Notes: generated from the letters alone by a model not told the origin. A stretch of DNA of 64,000 bases from Candidatus Saganbacteria bacterium (GCA_016223245.1 JACRPL010000006.1:147417-211416); one strand, 5' to 3'; positions 44,601-54,326 are shown, numbered from the stretch's first letter. Made by a program: numbers and translations.

Positions 44601-46786
44601 ATAGACCATTGCTCCATTTCGTAGCTTGGAGTCGGGACATTGACGGACAACATGCCCCCGCGCGGCCATCTTTCAAGTTCGTTGCCATTTTTCTCGATTA
44701 TTACCGAGAACTGGACCATATCTCCCGCTTTTGCTTCAATATCTGAAAAAGACACGCCAACCTCTATTATCTTGTTCATGCCAAAACTATCCATCTCTTT
44801 TATTTTTTCCCAAACTTCGTTTTCGTTCATTTTATATAGAGTAAGTTTGGGGCCGCAATCTTTTTCACCGCAATTAAGCTTCAACCTATATTCGACTGGA
44901 TGATAAATTAATATAGAGAATGAAAATCCTTGGCATTCATTTTTTTGTCCGCCAGAGGCGGATCCGCCTCCGGTGGAAAGATCAAGGGCGCAATCCAGCC
45001 TGAAAAACAGAGTTGATTTATTGAAACCATAGTAGAGAGCTTTAATTACGGTTTCGATCTGGTGCATGGCGCCTTTGCTTGATTCGATATCAAAACATCC
45101 TGCCGATAACCATTCATAATAATTTGTCACAACCCCGTCCAAAGCTGGTTCAATATAAAAAGCGGGTTCGCGCGTCGGCTTTAGCGCCCTTAGCTGTTTT
45201 ATCGGCTTATCCAAATATTGAGGCACAGTGTTACCTAATAGGTGATAAATGTTCTTCAAATGTTTTCTGAATAATGCATCGAATACTTCGTCGTTCTCCG
45301 ACGAGTGGTCGTCCCCGTACCACCAGTTCCAATCGGAACCTTCAGCTACATAAAGCTCTTGCCAAGCCAATTGGTTCTCCTGACCTTCGAGAGCAGCCCT
45401 TGCTCGTGACAGATAATCCCACGCGAGATTATCTTCTTCATGTCCGATCCAGATCTTAAAATTATTGTTGATCCACGAAGCAGGAAATAACCTATGGATC
45501 TTGGAATCCACCTGGTTTTCGGCAATAAAATCGCAAACCCTTGTTGGGATAATACTTTGGTCGGATGACAACCCTTGATATAGTCCTCTTAAGAATTCTT
45601 CTCCTCCATCGCGATAATATTCCCACGCGTTCTCCCCATCGAGAATGACAGAGACCAAATATTTTCTTCCATCATCCGGCAGAGCCGCACGGATGTTGTA
45701 TAAATGTTTCTTGAAATCGGCAACGGCTTCTTTAACTCTCCACCTCTGATAAACAAAGCCTATTTGGTCGGATAGAAAATGGTTCCTGAATATCATTGAG
45801 ACTTGGTTTCCGTCTTTTTCAACATGATATGGCTTATATAATTCGGACGCGGATGGAGATTTTGAAAGCGAACTCGATAAAATACTTTCATCGGTAGCAA
45901 TCCATTTTATCCCCGCTTTCCCAACTAATGGGATCATTTCTTCGCTGACGCTTCCTTCCGACGGCCACATTCCAAACGGAGGCTTTCCAAAATGCTGTTC
46001 GTGGAATTTTACGGCTTCCTGTATTTGGCTTTCGGCATCTTCAGGATGGCGGAATCGGACTGATGGAAGTTTCACATAAGGCATTGATTCATGCGCGACA
46101 TTTGTATCGCAAACCAAAGGAAGTATCGGGTGATAAAAAGGTGAAGTCGTGACCTCAATTTGAGACCTATCTTGAAGTTCGCGGCATTTCGGGATGATCT
46201 TTCCAAGCAATTCTATTTGTTTATTTAGCAATGCGAGCTTTTCTTCACGGGTAAAACCTTTCCCCTTTGCGATAAGCGCTGAAACGATCGGGTCGTGATT
46301 TCTATAATTAAACCCAAACCAAGTAAGGTTAAACCAAACTTGAAGATCCATAAATTCTTGTTTCGTAAATCTATTGGCAACTTTTTCCAATTCGAAGTTT
46401 GGGGCAAATCTTCCCCTCTTAAGCAAAAGATCATGATAATTTTTGTACGGTTTTATCATGACATCCCAATTAGCCATGAAGAAATTTTTCAGGATGTATA
46501 CTTTTTCTTCATCGGTTAAATGCATAGGATCTTTTTCGGAAAGAAGAAGACTTCGGTCTTTCGCGTTATTATTTACATAATCATCAATTTGAAGGACAAG
46601 AGACGGGACCATATTGAAAGTCGCTTTCATGTTGGGATAGTCGTCCAGAAGCGCGGCCATATCGTAATAGTCTTTGATACCATGAAGGCGCACCCAAGGA
46701 AGGATATATTCGTTTGTTACAAGGTCTTTATAGTAAGGCTGATGCATGTGCCATACTAGTGCAAGATAAATCGGCTGATGGGTCAT
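44597..46786 (-). CDS. GH57 family glycoside hydrolase (alpha-amylase/alpha-mannosidase type)
   Basis: A 729-residue GH57 protein of the COG1449 type. It begins PIYLALVWHMHQPYYKD, has MWPSEGSVSEEMI (nucleophile region near 265) and VILDGENAWEYYRDGG (acid region near 385), and a C-terminal ~200-residue beta-rich region. Near residue 610 is the insertion TGGGSASGGQKN from a palindrome. Heads the glucan operon with TATAAT 9 bases before ATG (46796-46801, minus strand). Whether it hydrolyses or transfers glucan is open. Confidence 0.9.
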   Translation of the reverse strand: MTHQPIYLALVWHMHQPYYKDLVTNEYILPWVRLHGIKDYYDMAALLDDYPNMKATFNMVPSLVLQIDDYVNNNAKDRSLLLSEKDPMHLTDEEKVYILKNFFMANWDVMIKPYKNYHDLLLKRGRFAPNFELEKVANRFTKQEFMDLQVWFNLTWFGFNYRNHDPIVSALIAKGKGFTREEKLALLNKQIELLGKIIPKCRELQDRSQIEVTTSPFYHPILPLVCDTNVAHESMPYVKLPSVRFRHPEDAESQIQEAVKFHEQHFGKPPFGMWPSEGSVSEEMIPLVGKAGIKWIATDESILSSSLSKSPSASELYKPYHVEKDGNQVSMIFRNHFLSDQIGFVYQRWRVKEAVADFKKHLYNIRAALPDDGRKYLVSVILDGENAWEYYRDGGEEFLRGLYQGLSSDQSIIPTRVCDFIAENQVDSKIHRLFPASWINNNFKIWIGHEEDNLAWDYLSRARAALEGQENQLAWQELYVAEGSDWNWWYGDDHSSENDEVFDALFRKHLKNIYHLLGNTVPQYLDKPIKQLRALKPTREPAFYIEPALDGVVTNYYEWLSAGCFDIESSKGAMHQIETVIKALYYGFNKSTLFFRLDCALDLSTGGGSASGGQKNECQGFSFSILIYHPVEYRLKLNCGEKDCGPKLTLYKMNENEVWEKIKEMDSFGMNKIIEVGVSFSDIEAKAGDMVQFSVIIEKNGNELERWPRGGMLSVNVPTPSYEMEQWSI
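44949..44976. repeat. in-frame palindrome in GH57 gene
   Basis: CCGCC-AGAGGCGGATCCGCCTCC-GGTGG; the central 16 bp GAGGCGGATCCGCCTC (44955-44970) are a perfect palindrome, translated in frame. Confidence 0.8.
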
Positions 46787-46795
46787 TATGAAGAG

Positions 46796-46801
46796 ATTAT
46801 A
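46796..46801 (-). promoter_or_regulatory. -10 box of the GH57 glucan operon
   Basis: TATAAT on the minus strand, 9 bases before the ATG at 46786; no Shine-Dalgarno, -35 weak. Probably leaderless. Confidence 0.45.
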
Positions 46802-46829
46802 CTACGAGAGAAATTAATTTACGAGATTA

Positions 46830-47051
46830 TTATCTTAATTGAATGAATTCTTCCCGGCTTAATCCTGACTGCTTAATTATGCTATGAAGCGTTCCCTTCT
46901 TAACTTCTTTTGGATGTGATGGAAGCGTAACTCGTTTTTGGGCCTTATCATTTAACAATGTAATATGCCCGCCGGATTGATGGTCAATATAAAATCCTGC
47001 TCTTTGCAATATTTTTATTATCTCTTTTGGTTTTATATTAGGAAGCTTCAT
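46830..47051 (-). CDS. hicA: HicA-family mRNA interferase toxin
   Basis: A 73-residue HicA: LPNIKPKEIIKILQRAGFYI, then HQSGGHITLLND with the catalytic His near residue 29, and VTLPSHPKEVKKGTLHSIIK. HicA toxins cleave mRNA and are double-stranded-RNA-binding-fold proteins. Overlaps hicB by 4 bases (ATGA); the order hicB-hicA with the antitoxin first is one of the known arrangements. Confidence 0.9.
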   Translation of the reverse strand: MKLPNIKPKEIIKILQRAGFYIDHQSGGHITLLNDKAQKRVTLPSHPKEVKKGTLHSIIKQSGLSREEFIQLR

Positions 47052-47302
47052 GCAGGAACAACCACCGGCACCTCAACGATGCCAATAAATTCTTCCTCCG
47101 GTTCCCTGGGGATCGATTCGCCATGCTTAATTAAACTTGCGCAGTAGCACTTTATGGCATCTTTGACCATATCCACGGCTTGTTCAAATGTATCCCCTTC
47201 TGAAACAACGCCTGGCAATGCTGGAACAGTAACAGTATATCCTCCCTCTTCGGCTGCTTCAAAAATTGCAGTATACTTTAAAATTTTTATTTTCTTTTTC
47301 AT
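47048..47302 (-). CDS. hicB: HicB-family antitoxin
   Basis: An 84-residue HicB: YTAIFEAAEEGGYTVTVPAL and PGVVSEGDTFEQAVDMVKDA form the pseudo-RNase-H fold. It lacks a C-terminal HTH or ribbon-helix-helix domain, so autoregulation would need another protein. GAGAGGT precedes the ATG. Expected to neutralise HicA. Confidence 0.9.
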   Translation of the reverse strand: MKKKIKILKYTAIFEAAEEGGYTVTVPALPGVVSEGDTFEQAVDMVKDAIKCYCASLIKHGESIPREPEEEFIGIVEVPVVVPA

Positions 47303-47386
47303 TTTTGTTTACCTCTCTTGAGGATAATTGTACCATGGGGCAAAGAGCTTCGCAATGCGCGCATGAGCTTTAAATGTATCTATTCC

Positions 47387-48921
47387 CTATTTTCGACCAA
47401 ATTTATATCTCATAAACTCCAACCAATTAGAAAATACTTTACCGCCATAATAAATCCTTTCAATGGCAGACCAACTGCCAGTATCGTTTTTATCTTCATG
47501 GGCAAGCCCTTCATTATTATAAATAGCGACACAACTTAACCGCTTCCCATTATAATTTTCTATTGAGAACTTAAGTATATTGGCATTTTCCCTTAATATT
47601 GTCTTTCGCTGATTGTCATCAAGGCCGAGAAGAAAATCAAGCAGTAAACGGACTGATTCTTCAATTTCTACCATATTCATCGGCGAAGAAATTTTCACTT
47701 TTATTTCTTTAATGCCTGCGGATTCCAGCGCCTCAATAATCTTCTTTTGCGTTTCGAGGCTAATATCATTTATAAAAGCGCCATTTTCAACATATCCTCT
47801 TGAGAATTTTGCAAGTTCACCCATAAAAGCGTTATGCCTTGCACTTTTTGCTTCCATTGCTTCCATTCTTTCCAGCACGTCCGCAATCTCCATTGCCAAA
47901 TCAAGCACTAATCCTCTTATTCGACTGCTTTGATGATTATCCACTAAATCCTGCAGGATCGGGATCATCTCGCGCACTTCCTCAACACTTGGGATTTCAA
48001 CCGTTTCATCAAGTATTTGCTCCATAAAACCAATTAATTTTGCATCATCCGCACAGACTGCTCGAAATTCTTCAATAAAAGTTCTTCCTGCCGGCAAAAT
48101 CATATCTTTTGCCGAATCCACCGGCTGTTGTTCGCGAGATAATGGCAATAATTTTTTGGATCCTTCGATAATATTTTGCAATGAAAGGTAAGATCTCGAA
48201 GAAGGAAGCAAGAAATCAAGAACTGCTTGAATCTGTTCAGCGGCATCTAAAGGCATAACTTGGGCACTTGGTGAGAGTTCATAGCTCATTAGCTCAGAGA
48301 TGATTGCTTCTCCGTCAGGAAAACCTGAAACGTACTGGCGCAGTTCTCTAAAATCTTCTTCTTTTAAGGTGCGTTTAGCTGAAAACTCGCCGCGCAAACG
48401 AAGCCCTCTCCATTCTTTTTCGTTTAAGGTATATTTAAGTGAAAATTCGCCATACAAAATATTTATCATATTTAATTTGCGGAATAAAAGTTTCCTTTCT
48501 TTTTTGGGAATACATCTAAATAAGGCTTTGATCTCTTGAGCCGATAAATTTTCTTCTCTTAGCAAATACGTCGCGACATCATCCGAATCGATTGGGAATC
48601 CACTGCGTATGAAAATTTTTGACACAGTAATTTTAGCTGATCTTGCTTTTGCTAATTCGGCGGCGACTTCGTCTGGAAGTGGATAATCATATGCGATATC
48701 CCTAAGCAATGAATTCAATAGCGGGAGATCGGTTTTTATGACATCATAACTATTGGAATCTGCAATCCGAAAAGCCCGGAAGGCGACATTGCCCTAATAT
48801 CCATCATTCTTCCTGGATCAAAGGTTTTCGCAATTTCAACTGCCCTAGTCCATAAGACCTTCGGAGTTATTCCTCTTGATGCCGCAATAACTCCCCTAGC
48901 CGGATTAAACATAATCAACAT
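47387..48921 (-). pseudogene. unknown gene of the HEAT cluster, split by a frameshift
   Basis: ATG 48921 follows AAGGAGG and opens MLIMFNPARGVIAASRGITP ... IAKTFDPGRMMDIRAMSPSG, ending at 48736. A second frame is open from 48793 and reads GNVAFRAFRIADSNSYDVIK ... to the C-terminus at 47387 (443 residues from its first TTG). The two are -1 relative to each other; the shift must lie in 48737-48793. Together they give about 510 residues, helical, with no recognised domain. Its start overlaps the end of the upstream HEAT gene by 7 bases. The shift could be a sequencing error. Confidence 0.6.
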
Positions 48922-50150
48922 TTTATAGCCTCCTTACATAAACTAACAGTGAGTTTGCCGCCCTTGATAGCCCCTTTGCCTTGCCTGCTGTTTTCCAGAA
49001 ATAATTGTGCGGTTGCCGCGCCTTTTGGAATTTCCCTAAAAATAAAAGTTGCGACATATTCATCTCCAGCCCTTTGGCAAAAGAGAGTTCGCGTCTTTCT
49101 CCAAATTGCGCTCCTTTCCTTGTCTGATTTAGCTTTTTCCAACAATCTAAGCGCCTCAGACAATTTCAAGCTTATTTTCCGAGGAGGCGCATAAAGTTCT
49201 TCTTCAATATCTTCTCCCGATATTTTTCCAAGGCTTTCTCTTGCGGCATGGCGAATTTCACTGTTTTTACTCTTTAATAACTCCAACAGACGCGATTTGG
49301 CGGCAATAATTTTAAGGTCCCCCAACGCATCAATAGCGGCAATCCGAATTTTAGGATCGTTATTTTTTAGGCATTCTATAAGGATTAAAGACAATGAATC
49401 GTCCCCCACTTCCCCCAAAGCCTCAATTATCAAAACTTTTTTTTCAGATTTTTTTTCTTTGGCCAGCAATCCGATAAGAGCAGGCTTTGCTTGCCCTTTA
49501 AAATATTTCAATCCTTCAACGACATCAAAATCATTAAGTAAAAGGCCAATTAAGATAGGGGCGACCGAGGCATCGCCAATCTTGCCGAGCGCTTCTGCAG
49601 ATACCTTAGAAAATGGCTTGGAATGCATATATCCTGTATATCCTGCAAATTTGAGCAATACTTGTGTCGCTTTTTTGTTTTTTGCATTACCCAAAGCAAC
49701 AATGATCTCTCTAATAAAATCATAATTATCCAAGAGATCTTTAGCATTGGATAATCTTTCGATAAAAGCGTCAATGATCCTTCCCTTAAGCATATCAGGG
49801 GTTTTGGCATCAATAAGCCATTCAATCAATCTAGGGAGAGCTTCTTCTGGCGCCTTATATTCACTGCTTGATAATTTCTCTATTTGGGCTTTGATATCTT
49901 TCTCTAAGGCATTATCCGCCGCGTCTATTTTGGCACGGATCTGCGGCAGGGCATATCCCGATCCTTCAAGAAACTCTAAAAATTCAGAACACCTTGGCCG
50001 ATCTTGGGAGCAGAAGTTCTCTGCCGCATTCAAGGCTTCGCTGTTGTCATTTATTTTCCCATCGTACCCTGTAAGCCCTTCATGGGCGTCGGCGATCCTC
50101 AAGAATTTCCTATATTTTTCCGGCGCGGTTTCAATTATTATTTCTGCCAT
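48915..50150 (-). CDS. HEAT-repeat protein of a paralogous pair (short form)
   Basis: A 411-residue protein. Residues about 1-60 are a shared N-terminal module, MAEIIIETAPEKYRKFLRIA then GYDGKINDNSEA; about 150-300 are HEAT/PBS-lyase-like repeats (EALGEVGDDSLSLILIECLK, DALGDLKIIAAKSRLLELLK); about 360-411 begin a C-terminal beta module (FIFREIPKGAATAQLF) that stops early compared with its 703-residue paralogue. No catalytic motif. TAATG overlap with the upstream paralogue; 7-base overlap downstream. Function unknown. Confidence 0.75.
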   Translation of the reverse strand: MAEIIIETAPEKYRKFLRIADAHEGLTGYDGKINDNSEALNAAENFCSQDRPRCSEFLEFLEGSGYALPQIRAKIDAADNALEKDIKAQIEKLSSSEYKAPEEALPRLIEWLIDAKTPDMLKGRIIDAFIERLSNAKDLLDNYDFIREIIVALGNAKNKKATQVLLKFAGYTGYMHSKPFSKVSAEALGKIGDASVAPILIGLLLNDFDVVEGLKYFKGQAKPALIGLLAKEKKSEKKVLIIEALGEVGDDSLSLILIECLKNNDPKIRIAAIDALGDLKIIAAKSRLLELLKSKNSEIRHAARESLGKISGEDIEEELYAPPRKISLKLSEALRLLEKAKSDKERSAIWRKTRTLFCQRAGDEYVATFIFREIPKGAATAQLFLENSRQGKGAIKGGKLTVSLCKEAIKC

Positions 50151-52261
50151 TATTTATTCTCCGGATTTTCCAATTCAAAATTTTCAGACATTCCAACATA
50201 TTTGCCCTTTGCATCAAAGAAAACAACAAAACAATTGATGGTCTCTGTCCTTTCATCCAGCCAAACAGGGATTGTTGCTTTGCCGTTTAATATTTTCCCT
50301 TTCCCCTGCGCCCACCCGTCAAAGTCCTCATTACTGCCTAATACTGCTTGCGCGAAAACTGCGCCTTTTGGAATATCACTAAATTCGAAAATGGCTAAAA
50401 ATTTAGCAGAACCGGCGCTTTTGCCTGCCACTCCTGTTTTTCTTACAGAAACAACTTCAGGAGCATCTAACCCATTCTTTATATCAAGTATCTTCTCTAT
50501 TGCTTTTTTATTTTTTGAAGAAACATCGGAAGCGCCAAGTTTCTCTTTTAAAGCTTTTTCCAAATCACTATATTCGATTTCCCAATTTGTGCCGCATAAA
50601 ATCGGAACAAAAATCGGATAAAACAGCTCTGATATTAATTCCGGCGAAAGATCGCGCAAAACATATTTAGTATGCAGATCTTTGCTCCAATTAAATCTTA
50701 AACTCCTGTTTATTAATACGAATCTATAAAGCGCGCCATTTATTTTATCCTGCAGTCCTTGGGGCAAATCTTCAGGGAGTTCGCTTTCTAAAAGTTTTGC
50801 AAAAACGCTAGCGGACAAAAACATGCGCAGCGCCTTTTTATAATCAGTGGCGGGAGGGTCTTTTATCGCCGGCCCATTTATATTTTTTAGGAGCAGCGCC
50901 GTATATTGTTTTCGATTATCTAACGGCATATCCGACGCGATCGCCGCGGATAGAATTCCTGCGATCATTTCTATGGAATACCTATTAAGATCAAGTTTTA
51001 AAGACCTTTTGACTATTTCCACTTTTAGCCCAACGGGGTTCTCGTTTTCAACAAAATCGGCCGCAATGGTTAAAATGCCGTAATCTTTATCGGAATAATC
51101 GTTATCTTTTTTTTCTAACGAGTCAAAAAATAATTTGACGATATCCTGTTTTTCATTTTTGGGAAATTCCTCGGATGTTAGAAGCTCCTTCAATACTTCT
51201 ACTGCTTTTTTACGGAATTCTTTATCGCCAAAAAGAGCTTTCGCGGCTCCATATATCTTCATCTTATCATGCGCTCCAACATCGAAAGAAGCGGCAAGCT
51301 TTGCCAATGAAAATATGCAAACATCTACAGCCTTCTTTTTCTGCAATATATTTATTATTGCACCGGCTAATTTGCCTTTTTCTTCTTTTGGCAGATTGGA
51401 GGCAATAAGCCGACCAAGAATCTTTTTCTCACTTTCAAAGCCGTAATCATGCTCTCGCGCATTCTCTAACACGTCAAAAACCGACTTAAGGATAATTGCT
51501 GTCAATTCCAATGCATTTGCGCTTCGAAAATCCAGTCCATCATATTTTTCAACCGCATAGCCAAAAAAGCCGACAATTTTCCCTCTTGTCTCCGCATCGG
51601 GATTTGCCTTGATTATCTTCAATGAAATCGATAATGATGTATCGAGGGCGCCATCTTTTAAGCTGTCCCTATCACCTCCAAACAATTCCTTATCGGCCTT
51701 TAACAATATAATATTTCTCCCGAAAGCGGATATTGCGTCAAATATTTGAGTTCCAAGCCTATTCGGTGATTGTTCATAATTTATATCCTCTAAAACCTGC
51801 AGTACGGTTTTTTGCACATTTTTGTCAACGCTTCCCAGTTTTTGAAGCAATGCAGTTATTATTGCTTTTTGCAGTTCTTCTTTAATACCAATCTTAAGAC
51901 CAATCTTAAGTATCTCCCGCAAATTCTTGATAGCATTCATTGCAATTTCGTTATTCTCGCTATTGAGGTCGGCAATGGCTTTTTTTGCTTTTTCTTCAAT
52001 AGTATCTGCAGCCGGCGTTTCGGCTGCCTTTTCAACAACTTTCTCTCTTAGATCAAGCAATGCATATCCGGATTTTTCAAAATAATCCAGTATATCCCTA
52101 TAATCGGATGGGGATTCTGCACGAAAGCAAGCGGCCGCTTTTCTCGCCTCATTTTCATCATTTATCTTTCCGTCATACCCCGTTTTACCATCGTGGGCAT
52201 CGCCGACCCTGAAGCATTTTCTGTATTTTTCCGGAGCCGAATCGATTATTATTTCCGCCAT
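50150..52261 (-). CDS. HEAT-like alpha-helical protein of a paralogous pair (long form)
   Basis: A 703-residue protein with the same N-terminal module as its neighbour (MAEIIIDSAPEKYRKCFRVG, then GYDGKINDENEA), a long helical solenoid (about 95-570) and a complete C-terminal beta domain (about 610-703, FEFSDIPKGAVFAQAVLGSN ... CFVVFFDAKGKYVGMSENFE). No signal peptide and no enzyme motif. DGKIND recalls half of an EF-hand/dockerin loop, but the remaining ligand spacing does not fit. AGGAGG before ATG. Gene order suggests a complex with the exported protein encoded upstream. Confidence 0.72.
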   Translation of the reverse strand: MAEIIIDSAPEKYRKCFRVGDAHDGKTGYDGKINDENEARKAAACFRAESPSDYRDILDYFEKSGYALLDLREKVVEKAAETPAADTIEEKAKKAIADLNSENNEIAMNAIKNLREILKIGLKIGIKEELQKAIITALLQKLGSVDKNVQKTVLQVLEDINYEQSPNRLGTQIFDAISAFGRNIILLKADKELFGGDRDSLKDGALDTSLSISLKIIKANPDAETRGKIVGFFGYAVEKYDGLDFRSANALELTAIILKSVFDVLENAREHDYGFESEKKILGRLIASNLPKEEKGKLAGAIINILQKKKAVDVCIFSLAKLAASFDVGAHDKMKIYGAAKALFGDKEFRKKAVEVLKELLTSEEFPKNEKQDIVKLFFDSLEKKDNDYSDKDYGILTIAADFVENENPVGLKVEIVKRSLKLDLNRYSIEMIAGILSAAIASDMPLDNRKQYTALLLKNINGPAIKDPPATDYKKALRMFLSASVFAKLLESELPEDLPQGLQDKINGALYRFVLINRSLRFNWSKDLHTKYVLRDLSPELISELFYPIFVPILCGTNWEIEYSDLEKALKEKLGASDVSSKNKKAIEKILDIKNGLDAPEVVSVRKTGVAGKSAGSAKFLAIFEFSDIPKGAVFAQAVLGSNEDFDGWAQGKGKILNGKATIPVWLDERTETINCFVVFFDAKGKYVGMSENFELENPENK

Positions 52262-52289
52262 CTTAACCGCCTCCTAAGTTTTTTTCATC

Positions 52290-53375
52290 CTACAAACTAC
52301 TTTGATAGTCGATCAACTTTTTTATCACTCTGATCAAATTTGTAAAATTAGTAAGCGGGATCGTTTTTTTCGCTTGTCCAGTTATAGAATCAATTAATTT
52401 TTGCACTTCTTGTTTAAACTTTGGATCGCCCTTAATAAGATCACAAGCTTTTTCACATTCTTGCCCTTCGCTTGGCGCAAATCCGTTGTGTATTTCCTGT
52501 ATTCCCCCGGAATACAGGCCAAAGCTAATAGTCCATCCCCCGCCGCCTGTCCCTCCCGATCCTCCCTGAAAAAAAGTAATTGAATTATTCTGAAATTTTG
52601 TTGCCACAGCATAGACGCCATACCCTGTGGTACAAATAAAATCTTCGAGGCAATCGGGGATCGCATCTTTTAGGGCGGCATTTATATCAAGATCGGTTTT
52701 AGGCTTGATCAACCATTCAAAACAATTATTTACTTTTCCAAGTAGGGCTTTTTTACTTGGATCAATTTCGGCTTCTCCATAAAGCCACAACAACAAACTA
52801 TTAGATACTTTGCCGGCAAAATCATTTTGGTTTGGCGTGTAAACAGCAGTAATTTTACCTTTCGAATCATAAATTGCGAGAGTTCCCGATGCAATATCAA
52901 AAACATATGAATTGCCAAGATTATCGATTTTTTCTATCGTTGAGCCATTATTATAAACTTTTGTATTAAGAGATGGCTTCCCGTCAAACATTGTTGTTAT
53001 ATCTATGCCATCGATATTTTGGCATTTGGGAGGGATGTACAAACTGCAGACAGGCGGATTTTCCGCATCACCTGAAGCATCAGCAATGCTGGCGTCTATT
53101 GGCATAGATATATCAGCTGGCACATCTGATCTGATATCAACAGGCGTAGGAATGTCCACTCCAGATATTTCCGGCTTAAAAATAATTGAATCTTGTGCGC
53201 GCAAAAGATCGCCCGCTTCAGCTTTTGCGTCAATTGTAGCTCTGGCAGAAATTCCGCTTATCGCCGAATTACCGCACCCAAAATGTGGAAGAAGAGTTGA
53301 CCCTGCTAGAGCAAGCCGTGGAAGAGCCATTCCAATCGATCGAACACTTCTCGTAAAATCCATTCGCATACCCAT
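52290..53375 (-). CDS. exported Asp/Pro-rich protein heading the HEAT cluster
   Basis: A 361-residue protein. Residues about 5-35 form a basic then hydrophobic export segment (VRSIGMALPRLALAGSTLLP) ending HFGCGNS, a weak lipobox candidate. Next is an Asp/Pro/Ile-rich low-complexity linker (VDIPTPVDIRSDVPADISMP) like those of surface lipoproteins, then a Cys-containing globular domain with a Gly-rich GGSGGTGGGGW stretch. ATG 53375 follows GAAGGTGG; a GTG at 53423 is an alternative start. It precedes the two HEAT genes by 28 bases. No recognised family. Confidence 0.6.
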   Translation of the reverse strand: MGMRMDFTRSVRSIGMALPRLALAGSTLLPHFGCGNSAISGISARATIDAKAEAGDLLRAQDSIIFKPEISGVDIPTPVDIRSDVPADISMPIDASIADASGDAENPPVCSLYIPPKCQNIDGIDITTMFDGKPSLNTKVYNNGSTIEKIDNLGNSYVFDIASGTLAIYDSKGKITAVYTPNQNDFAGKVSNSLLLWLYGEAEIDPSKKALLGKVNNCFEWLIKPKTDLDINAALKDAIPDCLEDFICTTGYGVYAVATKFQNNSITFFQGGSGGTGGGGWTISFGLYSGGIQEIHNGFAPSEGQECEKACDLIKGDPKFKQEVQKLIDSITGQAKKTIPLTNFTNLIRVIKKLIDYQSSL

Positions 53376-53453
53376 CGTTCCACCTTCTGCCAATATCTCG
53401 TGAGGTATTAGGGAAAATTTCACTTTTGAGGAATATTTATTTGAAGAGTAAAA

Positions 53454-53666
53454 TTACAAGATCTTTACCACTTTGAGGTTAGAGTGCAATCCGCGCATGA
53501 TCTTGATCCTGTTCTTTTTGACATTGTATTCTTCGGCAAGCATTTCGATCATGGCAACGTTTGCTTTGTTATCGACAGCGGGTGCTGTCGTGTACAACCT
53601 ATTGCCCTTGAGCTCATTTCGGCTCGCGTTCGCTATTACTTTAATTTCTAATGTTATTTCTGTCAT
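53454..53666 (-). CDS. DUF167/YggU family protein
   Basis: A 70-residue DUF167 protein: EIKVIANASRNELKG, RLYTTAPAVDNKANVAMIEM and NRIKIMRGLHSNLKVV match the family throughout. Function of DUF167 is not established. Start ATG 53666 overlaps the stop of the upstream protease-like gene (ATGA). Confidence 0.87.
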   Translation of the reverse strand: MTEITLEIKVIANASRNELKGNRLYTTAPAVDNKANVAMIEMLAEEYNVKKNRIKIMRGLHSNLKVVKIL

Positions 53667-54070
53667 GCTTTCCTTATAAAACAAGTATGTTTCTTTATAT
53701 TTTTGAATTGGATCTCAAAAAGATCAAATATTATTTTCCTGCCCAGAACATTTGGCACTTCATTGTTTTCAGCGATAGCAACATCCACCTCAATTTCATG
53801 CTTGCCAATTAACAGCTCCATTTTGTGGATATATGCATTTATATGGCCTGATCCGATCCCCTTTAATCTTATTTTCTTTCCCTTATTTATATCATGGCCA
53901 AACAATTCGCCATGATCTTTCGTCATTATGCTGATATCTGCGCCAGAATCCACATACATGTTGATCGCTCGCCAAACCTTCGACTTGTCTTTCATATAAA
54001 CTTCAGCGACAGGGCGATAAACCGATCCAAACGACTCAGAGTATTCTTCAAGCCAGCGGCATTCGATCAC
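53663..54070 (-). CDS. retropepsin-like aspartic protease domain protein
   Basis: A 135-residue single-domain protein with NMYVDSGADISIMTKDHGEL (near 37-56; DSGA active-site motif) and NVLGRKIIFDLFEIQF near the end, as in clan AA retropepsin-like proteins that act as dimers. Such short genes usually accompany DUF5678 genes, as here. Substrate unknown. Overlaps neighbours by 4 bases on both sides. Confidence 0.83.
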   Translation of the reverse strand: MIECRWLEEYSESFGSVYRPVAEVYMKDKSKVWRAINMYVDSGADISIMTKDHGELFGHDINKGKKIRLKGIGSGHINAYIHKMELLIGKHEIEVDVAIAENNEVPNVLGRKIIFDLFEIQFKNIKKHTCFIRKA

Positions 54071-54288
54071 AGTATCAAGGAATCCATCGTAGGGATCGTT
54101 CCCATTAGGGGCTCATTATCGGGGAATAACTTTTTTGATTTATTATATGCTTGAACCGCTGATTTTCCGACACTAACTTTTTCATTTACAATCGCATAAA
54201 ATAATCCGGCATATTTTTTTTGCAGCTTAACCATATTCTTGCTTAACCAAACAAAATCTTTATGTATCCTTTTTTGCTCTGGAACCAT
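54067..54288 (-). CDS. DUF5678 protein
   Basis: A 73-residue protein matching DUF5678: DFVWLSKNMVKLQKKYAGLF, then AIVNEKVSVGKSAVQAYNKS. AGGTGATAAAAA is the ribosome site. It is the standard partner of the aspartic-protease-like gene that follows with a 4-base overlap. Role unknown; an antitoxin-like or regulatory link to the protease is speculation. Confidence 0.78.
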   Translation of the reverse strand: MVPEQKRIHKDFVWLSKNMVKLQKKYAGLFYAIVNEKVSVGKSAVQAYNKSKKLFPDNEPLMGTIPTMDSLIL

Positions 54289-54326
54289 TTTTTATCACCT
54301 GTGTATATTATATCAAATTTATGGGC

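Noticed and set aside
50150-52261. EF-hand or dockerin in the shared N-terminal DGKIND motif
   Set aside because: The acidic ligands do not fall at the loop positions required; only the DGKI part fits.
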